From Halorubrum xinjiangense (GTDB taxonomy: Archaea; Halobacteriota; Halobacteria; Halobacteriales; Haloferacaceae), in NCBI RefSeq assembly GCF_900102375.1, contig NZ_FNBO01000014.1:1-64000 (forward strand): a stretch of DNA of 64,000 nucleotides, read 5' to 3'. The notes under the pieces were generated by a model that did not search any database, was not told the origin of the DNA, and was given only the letters and a program-made list of their open reading frames with translations. The position numbers and the translations under genes are program-made. Shown in pieces: positions 55,183 through 63,416 of the stretch; the first letter of the stretch is position 1, and every line of letters begins with the position of its first letter.

Positions 55183-57066
55183 ATGAGTACGGACGCGACC
55201 CCCGAGTACGACTACGAGGAGCTGGGGCTCGTCGCCGGGCTGGAGATCCACCAGCAGCTCGACACCGAGACCAAGCTGTTCTGTGACTCCCCGACCGTCG
55301 AGCGCGACCCGGACGAGGCCGAGCGGTCGATCACCCGTAAGCTCCACCCGACGAAGAGCGAGCTGGGCGAGCTCGACGACGCCGCGGTAGAGGAGAGCCG
55401 CGTCGACCGCGAGTTCACCTACCTCGCGTACGACACCACCTGCCTCGTCGAGGAGGACGACGAGCCGCCACGGCGCGTCGACGGCGAGGCGCTCTCGGTG
55501 GCGCTTCAGATCGCCGACCTGCTCGACCTCTCGGTGGTCGATCAGGCACACGTCATGCGGAAGCTCGTCATCGACGGCTCGAACACCTCCGGCTTCCAGC
55601 GCTCGATCCTGCTCGGGCAGGACGGCGATATCGAGACCGACGCCGGCTCGGTGTCGGTCGTCGACCTCATGCTTGAAGAGGAGTCCGCGAAGCGCGTCGA
55701 GGAGACCGACGAGGGCGTCGTCTACTCGCTCGACCGCCTCGGCGTCCCCCTCGTCGAAATCGGGACGGGCCCGGACATCCGCAGCCCCGAGGGAGCCCGC
55801 GAGGCCGCCGAGCGAATCGGGATGCTACTGCGCTCGACGGGCGCGGTGAAGCGCGGGCTCGGCACGATCCGGCAGGACGTGAACGTCTCCATCGCGGACG
55901 GCGCCCGCGTCGAGGTGAAAGGCGTCCAGGACCTCCAGGGGATCGAGGACATCGTCCGCGGCGAGGTCGGCCGGCAGGCCGAGCTGCTCGAGATCCGCGA
56001 GGAACTCCGCGAGCGCGACGCGAGCGTGGGCGACGTCGCGGACGTGACCGACGTCTTCGCCGACACCGAGTCGGGGGTCATCCGCGGCGCGCTCGACGCC
56101 GGCGGGAAGGTGTCGGCGGTCCCGCTGTTCGGCTTCGACGGGCTCGTCGGCCGCGAGCTCCAGCCGGACCGCCGACTCGGCACCGAACTGTCGGACCACG
56201 CGAAGCGCCACGGCGCGGGCGGAGTCTTCCACACCGACGAGCTGCCGGCCTACGGCGTCACGGCCGCGGAGGTCGACGCCCTCCGCGACGCGGTCGGCGC
56301 GGGCGAGGGCGACGCGGTCGCCATCGTCGCGGCCGACCCGGAGACCGCCGACCTCGCGATCGAGGCGGCCGCCGACCGCGCCGAGACCGCCATCGAGGGC
56401 GTCCCCGAGGAGACTCGTGGCGCGAACGACGATGGGACCACGCGCTACCTCCGGCCGCTGCCGGGCGCCGCGCGGATGTACCCCGAGACGGACGTGCCGC
56501 CCGTCGAGCCGGACCCCTCGGACGTGGACCGGCCGGAACTGCTCGACGAGAAGGCCGAGCGGTACGCCGAGGAGTTCGGGCTCGACGCCGGCCTCGCGGA
56601 GCAGGTCGCGTTCGGTCAGCGGTTCCCGCTGTTCGAGACCGCGGTCGGGCACGGCGTCGACCCGACCTTCGCCGCGTCGACGCTGGAGTCGACGACGACG
56701 GAGATCCGGCGCGACGGCGCGCCCGTCGAGGCCCTCACCGACGACCACTTCCTCGACCTGTTCGACCTCGTGGAGGGCGGCGACCTCGCGAAGGAGGGCG
56801 TCCCCGAGGTGCTGACAACGCTCGCCGAGGAGCCTGACCTGACGGCGAGCGAGGCCGTCGAGGAGGCCGGGCTCTCGGGTGTGAGCGAAGACGAGGTCCG
56901 CGAGGCGGTCGTCGAGGTCGTCGAGCGCAACGCCGACCAGATCGAGGCGGAAGGGATGGGCGCGTTCTCCGGCCTGATGGGCGAGGCGATGGGTGCGCTC
57001 CGCGGGAAGGCCGACGGCGAGGTCGTCTCGGACGTGCTGCGCGAGGAGATCGGCAAGCGCTCGTAG
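55183..57066 (+). CDS. gatE: Glu-tRNA(Gln) amidotransferase subunit E
   Basis: This 627-residue protein begins LGLVAGLEIHQQLDTETKLFC, the GatB/E signature, with the kinase-like core to about 290. The insertion near 290-430 is the AspRS-like GAD domain that distinguishes GatE from GatB. The C-terminal YqeY-like tail has GEAMGALRGKADGEVV. With GatD it converts Glu-tRNA(Gln) to Gln-tRNA(Gln), the archaeal route. GatD is not in this window. A CCCTTTTAGTCG box precedes the ATG by about 30 bases. Confidence 0.96.
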   Translation: MSTDATPEYDYEELGLVAGLEIHQQLDTETKLFCDSPTVERDPDEAERSITRKLHPTKSELGELDDAAVEESRVDREFTYLAYDTTCLVEEDDEPPRRVDGEALSVALQIADLLDLSVVDQAHVMRKLVIDGSNTSGFQRSILLGQDGDIETDAGSVSVVDLMLEEESAKRVEETDEGVVYSLDRLGVPLVEIGTGPDIRSPEGAREAAERIGMLLRSTGAVKRGLGTIRQDVNVSIADGARVEVKGVQDLQGIEDIVRGEVGRQAELLEIREELRERDASVGDVADVTDVFADTESGVIRGALDAGGKVSAVPLFGFDGLVGRELQPDRRLGTELSDHAKRHGAGGVFHTDELPAYGVTAAEVDALRDAVGAGEGDAVAIVAADPETADLAIEAAADRAETAIEGVPEETRGANDDGTTRYLRPLPGAARMYPETDVPPVEPDPSDVDRPELLDEKAERYAEEFGLDAGLAEQVAFGQRFPLFETAVGHGVDPTFAASTLESTTTEIRRDGAPVEALTDDHFLDLFDLVEGGDLAKEGVPEVLTTLAEEPDLTASEAVEEAGLSGVSEDEVREAVVEVVERNADQIEAEGMGAFSGLMGEAMGALRGKADGEVVSDVLREEIGKRS

Positions 57067-57135
57067 CGCGCACTGTCCCCGTTAGGCCCGTTCTTTACGT
57101 GTCGGGAGTCCTCACAGCGATCCGAGTGACTCCAG

Positions 57136-57660
57136 ATGGCTGACTCGCGCCCGGCCGACCCGTCGGACGACTCGGCCGCGTCGGACCGCGCGCCCGGCTC
57201 GGCCCCCGCGCAGACGCACGGGGACCGCGTCTCCGACGCGACGAACCGCTTCATCCACGGCGTCGAACTGGCGGCGGCGGCGCTTTTCGCCCTGTTGTTC
57301 GGTATCGGCGTGGTCGACCTCGCGATCCAGATCGTCGAGTCCGTCCCCACCGGCGAGATAACGGATCCCAACACTGTCATCGGCTTCATCGAGACCGGCC
57401 TGCTCCTGCTCATCATCGTCGAGGTGTACGAGACGGTCGTCGCCTACATCGAGCAGAGCGACACCCGGCGGATCGTCAGGCTGGTGATCTACACCGGCGT
57501 CATCGCGATGGTCCGGAAGGTGATCATCTTCCGCACCACGGAGTATCCGTCGACGCAGGACGCCCTGTTCGCCGCGTTCTCCTACACGCTCGTGATACTC
57601 GGCCTGGTGGCGCTGCTGTACGTCGAGCGCTCGGTCGGCTCCGCGCTGACCCCCGAGTGA
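57136..57660 (+). CDS. PsiE-family membrane protein
   Basis: This 174-residue protein has a disordered acidic N-terminus of about 35 residues and then four transmembrane helices. The central segment LLLLIIVEVYETVVAYIEQ and the VRKVIIF loop match the phosphate-starvation-inducible PsiE family. The molecular role is unknown. It lies 70 bases after gatE, so it may share a transcript or use its own promoter (TTCTTTACG). Confidence 0.85.
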   Translation: MADSRPADPSDDSAASDRAPGSAPAQTHGDRVSDATNRFIHGVELAAAALFALLFGIGVVDLAIQIVESVPTGEITDPNTVIGFIETGLLLLIIVEVYETVVAYIEQSDTRRIVRLVIYTGVIAMVRKVIIFRTTEYPSTQDALFAAFSYTLVILGLVALLYVERSVGSALTPE

Positions 57661-57732
57661 CCCCCGCAGCGGCCGCCCCGGAAACACCCGACACGCCCGA
57701 CACTTTTTATCGTCGGCGCGGAACTCGACCCC

Positions 57733-58206
57733 ATGCGAGAGCCGTTCGACCCGGGGTTCGACTTCGACCGCGGGACCGTCGCCGCGGTCACCGCGACGAC
57801 CGTCCTCCTGTGTGTAACCGTGTTATTCGTGTTTGACCGCCCGGCGTGGATGCTCCCCGTCGCCGTCGCCGTCGGCGCGATCGCGACGATGCTCGGCGGG
57901 TTCTACGACGCGAGCGCGAACAACGCCCTCCTCGGCGTGGCGCTCGCCGCGATTCCGCTGTACCTGCTCGTGTTCGTCTACCGGATCGGGGGCGTGCCGA
58001 CGCCGGGGACGGACCCCGACCTGCTGTTCGCCACCGCGGTTTACTCGATGGGCGATATGATCGGCTACGCGCCCATGATGGCGATATTCGGCTATCTTGG
58101 CGCCACCGCCGCCGATCGGGCCCGCCGGCGCTTCGAGCCGCCGATCGGCTACCCCGACGGCGGGGACGCCCGACGGATTCCCGGGCTCGACGACGAGACG
58201 CGCTGA
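57733..58206 (+). CDS. Haloarchaeal membrane protein of unknown function
   Basis: This is a 157-residue protein with three to four transmembrane helices (VAAVTATTVLLCVTVLFV, MLPVAVAVGAIATMLGG, LLGVALAAIPLYLLVFVY, and MGDMIGYAPMMAIFGYLG). Its N-terminus is acidic and the C-terminal tail polar. I do not recognise a family. The ATG lies 22-31 bases after an ACTTTTTATC box, so it probably has its own promoter. It is convergent with the Lrp gene. Confidence 0.7.
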   Translation: MREPFDPGFDFDRGTVAAVTATTVLLCVTVLFVFDRPAWMLPVAVAVGAIATMLGGFYDASANNALLGVALAAIPLYLLVFVYRIGGVPTPGTDPDLLFATAVYSMGDMIGYAPMMAIFGYLGATAADRARRRFEPPIGYPDGGDARRIPGLDDETR

Positions 58207-58227
58207 CCGGCCGGTCGGCGTTCCGGG

Positions 58228-58710
58228 TCAGTCCGTCAGCTCCTCGATCAGCGTGTCGAGGTCGTACGTCGCCGGCGCGCGCGGCTCGTCGCGCAGCGTG
58301 GCGATGGTGAACGTCGAGTTCGTGCGCTCCACCTCCGGGATCGCCTCGAAGTCGCTGATGAGCCGCTCGACGGTGTCCGACGAGGAGAGCCGCGCGAGGA
58401 CGACGAAGTCCGTCTCGCCCATCGTGAAGAACGCCTCCGTCACGCCCTCGACGGCCAGCAGCTCGTCGGCGAACTCCTCGTAGGGGCCCTCGTAGTTCGC
58501 GAGCACCTCGACGATGACGGTGACGCCGAGCCCGAGCGCCTCGTGGTCGAGGTCGTACAGGTCGTTCTCGATGACGCCGTCCTCGCGGAGGTTGTTCAGT
58601 CGGTAGTGGATCGTCGACACCGGGATGTCCGTCTCCTCGTGGAGCCGCTCCGGGCTCCCGGTGCCCAGGTCGGAGATGGCCTTCAACAGCCGCACGTCGC
58701 GCTCGTCCAT
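58228..58710 (-). CDS. Lrp/AsnC-family regulator
   Basis: This is a 160-residue Lrp-type regulator. The N-terminal helix-turn-helix spans about 1-50 (MDERDVRLLKAIS and TIHYRLNNLREDGVI). The AsnC effector domain follows with GLGVTVIVEV and GETDFVVLARLSSSD. Such proteins sense amino acids and act at their own and divergent promoters. It is divergent from the EamA gene, the usual pairing of Lrp with an exporter. A TATA box (58737-58744) predicts a leaderless transcript. Confidence 0.93.
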   Translation of the reverse strand: MDERDVRLLKAISDLGTGSPERLHEETDIPVSTIHYRLNNLREDGVIENDLYDLDHEALGLGVTVIVEVLANYEGPYEEFADELLAVEGVTEAFFTMGETDFVVLARLSSSDTVERLISDFEAIPEVERTNSTFTIATLRDEPRAPATYDLDTLIEELTD

Positions 58711-58736
58711 ACCCCGCGATCGACCCCCGATCGGTT

Positions 58737-58744
58737 GTATATGT
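58737..58744 (-). promoter_or_regulatory. TATA box of Lrp gene
   Basis: The plus strand reads TGTATATG, about 27-34 bases before the ATG at 58710 (minus). The 183-base divergent gap also contains the EamA promoter, so an Lrp operator between them is likely, but no obvious palindrome was found. Confidence 0.5.
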
Positions 58745-58851
58745 CGACCGACAGGGTTGGAGTCTGCTCTAAGATGCGGACGCAGTTCGGCCGTCGAATC
58801 GGATCTGATTCGTATGTCTGATTTTTCATTCCGAATCTCAGACGCTTCGAA

Positions 58852-58863
58852 AGTATAATTTAA
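58852..58863 (+). promoter_or_regulatory. TATA box of EamA gene
   Basis: AGTATAATTTAA is 31-42 bases before the GTG start at 58894. The following AACTATATTCG is also AT-rich. It probably serves the divergent EamA gene. Confidence 0.5.
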
Positions 58864-58893
58864 CTATATTCGCGTATTTCGAACTGACAGCCA

Positions 58894-59829
58894 GTGAATC
58901 TTAGAAACCTCCTCTCTACTCCGGAAGCGATCGTCGCCGCGTTCCTGTTGCTCGCAACGCTCTGGGGCACGTCCTTCGTCGCCATCGAGGCCGGCCTCCA
59001 CTACTTCCCGCCGCTTTTGTTCGCCGGCCTCAGGTACGTCGTCGCGGGCGCGGTCGTGCTGGCCTACGCCGCGGTCGCCGCGGACCGGTGGCTCCCGCGC
59101 GGCCGTGACGAGTGGCTCGGCGTCGCCGTCGCGGGCACGTTCGTGATCGCGGCCTACCACGGGTTCCTCTACCTTGGCGAGATGCGAGTCTCCGGGGCGG
59201 TCGCCGCGGTCGTCGTGAGCCTCGCGCCGGTGTTGACGGCCGTCTTCGCGGCCGTTCTCCTCCCGAACGAGCGGCTCGGGCCCGTCGAGATCGGCGGCTT
59301 CGCGCTCGGGATCGTCGGGGTGGTGGTGATCGCCGACCCGGCCGCCGCCGGACTCGGGAGCGCGGCGGTCGTCGGCGTGGCGCTCGCGTTCGCGGGCGCG
59401 GTCGCCTTCTCGCTCGGCGCCGTGCTGCTCCGCCCGCTCCGCACCGACCTCCCGATCGCCGCGCTCCAGGGCTGGGCGATGGTGTTCGGCGCCGGCCAGC
59501 TGCTCGTCGCCGCCGGTGCGGTCGGCGAGTCGCCCGCTACGATCGTCTGGAACCAGACGTCGATCGCGTCGCTCGCGTACCTGACGCTGCTCTCCGGCGT
59601 GGTCGCGTTCCTGTTGTACTTCGCGCTGCTGGACGCCGTCGGCCCCTCGCAGCTCCACCTCGTCGGCTACGCGGAGCCCGTTGTCGCCGCAGTCGGCAGC
59701 TGGATCCTGCTCGGTCACCTCGTCGACGCCGAGGCGCTCGTCGGGTTCGTCGCGATCCTCGCCGGCTTCCTCGTCTTAGAGCGGCACGAGATCGCCGACT
59801 ACGTCGGCATCGACCGCCTCTCCGGGTAG
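58894..59829 (+). CDS. EamA/DMT-family exporter (Lrp-linked)
   Basis: This 311-residue membrane protein has about ten helices in two EamA repeats. Family motifs include ATLWGTSFVAIEAGL near residue 20, AGLRYVVAGAVVL, and SGVVAFLLYFALLDAVGP in the second half. It starts with GTG (58894). It is divergent from an Lrp/AsnC regulator, which suggests amino-acid or related export under Lrp control. The substrate is not identifiable. It belongs to the same family as the EamA gene at 6974 but is not a close copy. Confidence 0.92.
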   Translation: MNLRNLLSTPEAIVAAFLLLATLWGTSFVAIEAGLHYFPPLLFAGLRYVVAGAVVLAYAAVAADRWLPRGRDEWLGVAVAGTFVIAAYHGFLYLGEMRVSGAVAAVVVSLAPVLTAVFAAVLLPNERLGPVEIGGFALGIVGVVVIADPAAAGLGSAAVVGVALAFAGAVAFSLGAVLLRPLRTDLPIAALQGWAMVFGAGQLLVAAGAVGESPATIVWNQTSIASLAYLTLLSGVVAFLLYFALLDAVGPSQLHLVGYAEPVVAAVGSWILLGHLVDAEALVGFVAILAGFLVLERHEIADYVGIDRLSG

Positions 59830-59867
59830 GGGGTCCGCCGACCGGTCTCCCCGCTTCTCCCGAGGGC

Positions 59868-60452
59868 TCAGCCCTCGATGTCCTGACTCAGCCCCGCGCG
59901 CAGGTCCCGCCCGAAGTAGTGGCCGAGCAGCGCGAGCGCCAGTCCGACGCCCCCGCCGACCGCGACGAGGGGGAGCCCCCACTGCGAGAGGTAGTCGATG
60001 CCGATTGGGAGAAACCCGACGCCGAGGACGCTCGTCACCGCGCTCACCGCGCCCGCCGCCCCGCCGGCGATCCCCGTCTCGACGTACCGGCGCGTCGAGA
60101 AGGCAAGGCCGAGCAGGAACGCGGCGAGGAACACGCCGCCCGCGGTCCCGACCGTCCCGCCGATGAGCGGGATCAGGCTCCCGACGAACACGCCGACCGC
60201 GACCGTCACGAGCGCGAGTCCGAACGCCTTCGCCGAGAACCACCGGCCGGAGACGCCGATTCTGCCGGTGCCGCCGGAGCCGGCGGTGCTCCCGGCGCTC
60301 CGCGCGCTCCCGGCGTCCGTGTCGGTCGGCGCGGCGCCGCCGGAATCGGCGCCGGACGCCCCCTCGCCGCCGGCGAGGTCGTCGTCGAGGAGGTCGTCGA
60401 GGTCGTCCATCGGGTCGTTCTCGGACGACTCGCGCTCCTTGGAGGGTTGCAT
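59868..60452 (-). CDS. Membrane protein of unknown function with acidic N-terminus
   Basis: This 194-residue protein has a disordered Asp/Gly-rich N-terminus (1-75), then three to four hydrophobic segments (FGLALVTVAVGVFVGSLIPLI, GGVFLAAFLLGLAFS, AVSAVTSVLGVGFLPIG and a final GVGLALALLGHYFG). The alternating Gly-rich helices resemble DUF456-type proteins, but I am not sure. The ORF can be extended upstream only through an Arg/Thr-rich repeat, so I start at ATG 60452. Confidence 0.7.
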   Translation of the reverse strand: MQPSKERESSENDPMDDLDDLLDDDLAGGEGASGADSGGAAPTDTDAGSARSAGSTAGSGGTGRIGVSGRWFSAKAFGLALVTVAVGVFVGSLIPLIGGTVGTAGGVFLAAFLLGLAFSTRRYVETGIAGGAAGAVSAVTSVLGVGFLPIGIDYLSQWGLPLVAVGGGVGLALALLGHYFGRDLRAGLSQDIEG

Positions 60453-60516
60453 ACCGGACCGTTCGGGCCCGCGGACTTGGCTTTTGTGCTGCGGCGGGGT
60501 CCGTTTCGCCTGTCTC

Positions 60517-60588
60517 GTCCGTCTCGCCGCTCTTGTCCGTCTCGCCGATCTCGTCCGTCTCGCCGATCTCGTCCGTCTCGCCGATCTC
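60517..60588. repeat. 18-bp tandem repeat
   Basis: Four units of GTCCGTCTCGCCGATCTC run from 60517 to 60588; the first is diverged and the next three are identical. They lie in the 210-base gap upstream of the minus-strand membrane gene. No spacers, no gene. Minus-strand frames through it give GETDEI or RRTRSA repeats, which I take as accidental. Confidence 0.88.
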
Positions 60589-60662
60589 ACCCGTCGCGTG
60601 TGACGCGGTACCGTCCGCCGTTTCACCGGAAACGAGGTGTGGGGTCAGCCGGTTCGTCGCGC

Positions 60663-61112
60663 TCAGCGGCCGCGGTCCGAGTCCTCCTCCTCGTCGCTCG
60701 CGCCGGACGACCGCCCGCCCCACACGCGCTTGTCGACCAACGCGACCGTCATCGAGCGGTCGACCGAGATCTGACAGGAGAGCCGCGGATAGCCGAACCG
60801 CTCGGCGAGGCGGTCGTGCCAGTGGTCGGCAGACGGTCCCTCGCGGACGCGGACGCCGCAGGTGGCACAGAGCCCCCGGCCCCCGCAGTTGAGGCGACGG
60901 GTCGCGGGCGCGTACGGCGACAGCCCGGCGTCGAGCATGACCCGCCGGAGGTTGCGGCCGCGCTCGACGTCGAGTTCGACGCGCTCGTCCCCGTCGACGA
61001 CGACGAGCGGCACCGTCTCGGCCCCGTCGGCCGGCCGGTCGTCGGTCCCGTCGCTGCCGCCGCCGCGGTCGTCGATCCCGTCGCTGCCGCCGCCGCGGTC
61101 GCCGTCGGTCAT
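60663..61112 (-). CDS. 2Fe-2S ferredoxin-like protein
   Basis: The 149-residue protein has a disordered N-terminus with a duplicated RGGGSDG motif, then a beta-grasp ferredoxin domain. The cluster cysteines are Cys76, Cys82, Cys85 and Cys113, in LNCGGRGLCATC and LSCQ (C-x5-C-x2-C spacing, as in adrenodoxin-type proteins). It should be a cytoplasmic electron carrier. It has no partner reductase beside it. Confidence 0.9.
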   Translation of the reverse strand: MTDGDRGGGSDGIDDRGGGSDGTDDRPADGAETVPLVVVDGDERVELDVERGRNLRRVMLDAGLSPYAPATRRLNCGGRGLCATCGVRVREGPSADHWHDRLAERFGYPRLSCQISVDRSMTVALVDKRVWGGRSSGASDEEEDSDRGR

Positions 61113-61189
61113 CGTCCGCCCTTCGCGCGCCGGGCACAAAGCGTTCGGGACCCGGAACGGCTTTCGGCGCGGGCGTCGGATCGCGGGGT

Positions 61190-62188
61190 ATGGACACGCG
61201 TCGCGCGCTGCTGGACGCCCTCGCGGCCGACGACGGCCCCGTCTCCGGCCCCGCCCTCGCCGAGTCGCTCGGCGTCTCGCGGGCGGCCGTCTGGAAGGCC
61301 GTCGAGGGCCTCCGCGAGGAGGGGTTCGGGGTCGAGTCGACTTCCGAGGGGTACGTCCCCCCCGAGGACCCGGGCTATTCCGGACCGGGCATCTCGTTCG
61401 GCCTCAACGCCCCCTACTCGGTGGAGTACCACGACCGGATCGCGTCGACGAACGAGCGGGCCCGCGAACTCGCGGGGGAGGGCGCCGCCGACGTCGCCGT
61501 GGCCGCCGACGAGCAGACCGGGAGCCGGGGGCGCCTCGACCGCGAGTGGGTGGCGCCGAGCGGCGGCGTCTGGGTGTCGGTGCTGACGCGGCCCGACGTG
61601 CCGACCGCGCGGGCGCCGCTTTTCACGCTCGCGGCCGCGGTGGCGACGACCGATGCCGCCCGCGAGGCCGGCGTCGACGCGCGGATCAAGTGGCCGAACG
61701 ACGTGCTCGTCGGGGACGACGCGGACGAGGGGAGCGCCGCCGCGCCGGCCGAGACAGACTCAACCGGCCGCGGCGGGCGAAAGCTGGCGGGGATCCTCAC
61801 CGAGATGGAGGGCGAGGCCGACCGCGTCGGCTGGCTCGTCGTCGGCGTCGGCGTCAACGCCAACATCGACCCCGAGACGCTGCCCGCGGGCGCGACGTCG
61901 CTGTCGGCGGAGCGCGGCGCCCCGATCGATCGTCGGCGCTTCGCCGCGACGCTGCTCGAACGCTACGCGGAGCTGACGGCGTCGACCGCGGCGCTCGACG
62001 GGGTCCTCCCGGCGTGGCGCGAGCGGGCGAGCACGCTCGGGCGGCGCGTCCGCGTCGACGTTGCCGACGGGGTCGTGGAGGGCACCGCGGTCGACGTCGC
62101 GGAACCGGGCGCGCTCGTGGTCGACACCGACGAGGGGCGACGGCGCGTCCACGCGGGCGACTGCGAACACCTCCGCGACGCCGAGTGA
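61190..62188 (+). CDS. birA: Biotin-protein ligase (BirA, with HTH)
   Basis: This 332-residue protein has an N-terminal winged helix (LLDALAADDGPVSGPALAE, then SRAAVWKAVEGLREEG), the catalytic domain with GSRGRLDREW (biotinyl-AMP loop) and KWPNDVLV, and a C-terminal SH3-like domain. It attaches biotin to carrier proteins and may also repress transcription, since the HTH is intact. A low-complexity insert (near 182-198) follows KWPNDV. No biotin operon is nearby. Confidence 0.94.
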   Translation: MDTRRALLDALAADDGPVSGPALAESLGVSRAAVWKAVEGLREEGFGVESTSEGYVPPEDPGYSGPGISFGLNAPYSVEYHDRIASTNERARELAGEGAADVAVAADEQTGSRGRLDREWVAPSGGVWVSVLTRPDVPTARAPLFTLAAAVATTDAAREAGVDARIKWPNDVLVGDDADEGSAAAPAETDSTGRGGRKLAGILTEMEGEADRVGWLVVGVGVNANIDPETLPAGATSLSAERGAPIDRRRFAATLLERYAELTASTAALDGVLPAWRERASTLGRRVRVDVADGVVEGTAVDVAEPGALVVDTDEGRRRVHAGDCEHLRDAE

Positions 62189-62225
62189 CTCGCATCGGAG
62201 CGAGGGTCGAACCGCCGCGTTTCGC

Positions 62226-62861
62226 TTACCCGGTCTCCGTCGCGTCGGAGACCGATCCGTCCGCACGCGTCCCGGCCGCGCCTGTCTCGTCCGCTCTCGT
62301 CCCGTCCGCGCTCGTCTCGCCCGCACTCGTCCCGTCAGCACTCGTCTCGCCCGCCGTCGCGGACTCCTCACCGCCCGCGGCGGTCGCGCTCGCGGATTCG
62401 GCCGCGTTCGCGGCGGCCTCCTCGTCGCCGATCCGGACGGTCAACACGGGGACCGACGAGCCGCGGACGACCTTCTCCGCGACGCTGCCGAGGAGCAGTC
62501 GGTCGATCCCGCCCCGCCCGTGGGTCCCCATCACGACGAGGTCGCAGCCAGCCTCCTCGGCGTGGGTGATGATCTCGCGGCTCGGCGACCCCTCGACGAC
62601 GGCCGTCTCGACGTCGACGTCGCGGTCCGCGGCGAGTTCGCACACCGTTTCGAGCGCGGCCTCGCCGTCGTCGTACAGCAGGTCGCCGACGCCCTCCCAG
62701 GTCGTCTCCATCGGCATCCCAGCGTACCGCGCGGTGTCGACCACGTAGATGGCCCGGACCGAGGCCCCGTGGACCGCGGCGAGGTCGAGCGCGTGGCACA
62801 CCGCCAGCTCCCCCTCGGGAGAGCCGTCGGTCGGGACCAGAATCCGGTCGTATAGGGGCAT
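62226..62861 (-). CDS. Universal stress protein with acidic repeat tail
   Basis: This is a 211-residue Usp. The fold runs from VPTDGSPEGELAVCHA to the MGTHGRGGIDRLLLGSVAEK nucleotide loop near 120-140. After about 155 comes a disordered tail with repeated GETSADGT and ADGT units. The start is taken at ATG 62861, although an ATG 15 bases upstream is possible. The first Usp (32397) lacks such a tail. Confidence 0.88.
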   Translation of the reverse strand: MPLYDRILVPTDGSPEGELAVCHALDLAAVHGASVRAIYVVDTARYAGMPMETTWEGVGDLLYDDGEAALETVCELAADRDVDVETAVVEGSPSREIITHAEEAGCDLVVMGTHGRGGIDRLLLGSVAEKVVRGSSVPVLTVRIGDEEAAANAAESASATAAGGEESATAGETSADGTSAGETSADGTRADETGAAGTRADGSVSDATETG

Positions 62862-63045
62862 GTTCACGTGTAGCATGACACCGACGACTGATAACCCTTT
62901 GCGGTTCTTGCCGGTTTCTCGCCGGTCGTCGGTGACTGATCGTTCGACGTCGGCGTTCGCGCGAGCCCGGGCGGAGGGTCGAACCGCGCCGCGAGGCAGT
63001 CTCACCAGGGCGCGCGTTTATGTCTCTTCCGGCCGAGAGGACGGT

Positions 63046-63303
63046 ATGCCTGACGAGATCAACCTCTCCCGGCTCGAACCGACGCTCGACTCCCACGCGT
63101 ACCCCGCGGAGCGCGCCGCGCTCGCGGAGTCGTTCTCCGGCACGACGGTGCTTTTCGCCGACGGGGACGCCGACCTCGGCGACCTGCTCGCCGACGTCGA
63201 CCAGGAGACGTTCGCGAGCGCCGACGACGCGCACACCGCGCTCCAGAACGTCCTCCCGATCGAGGCGCTCGGGGAGCCGGGCCAGTCCGACGGCGACGCC
63301 TGA
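63046..63303 (+). CDS. Small haloarchaeal protein, probably DUF5789
   Basis: The 85-residue protein contains LDSHAYPAERAALAESF, TTVLFADGDADLGDLLADV and ETFASADDAHTALQNVL. These resemble the DUF5789 family of small haloarchaeal proteins (same order of a Tyr-Pro start, a beta strand with ADG and a DETFxSADDA helix). The assignment is from memory and moderate. Its role is unknown. It lies 113 bases before the YchF-like GTPase gene. Confidence 0.65.
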   Translation: MPDEINLSRLEPTLDSHAYPAERAALAESFSGTTVLFADGDADLGDLLADVDQETFASADDAHTALQNVLPIEALGEPGQSDGDA

Positions 63304-63416
63304 GGTCGCCCGTCGAGCGCCGCTCGGCGTCCCGCTTCGCCCGCCCCCTCGTCACCGCGTCTCACGCCGCGACGCGTCTCGCATCGCTTTTTAGCGTGGA
63401 TCGCGCAGTGATGCCA

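Noticed and set aside
59776-61197. 473-residue minus-strand ORF with GETDEI repeats
   Set aside because: The repeats come from the 18-bp tandem DNA repeat. The rest is Arg-rich and overlaps two better genes.
59112-61586. 824-residue plus-strand ORF
   Set aside because: It crosses four real genes in the wrong frame, with Arg/Pro/Ala composition typical of GC-rich shadows.
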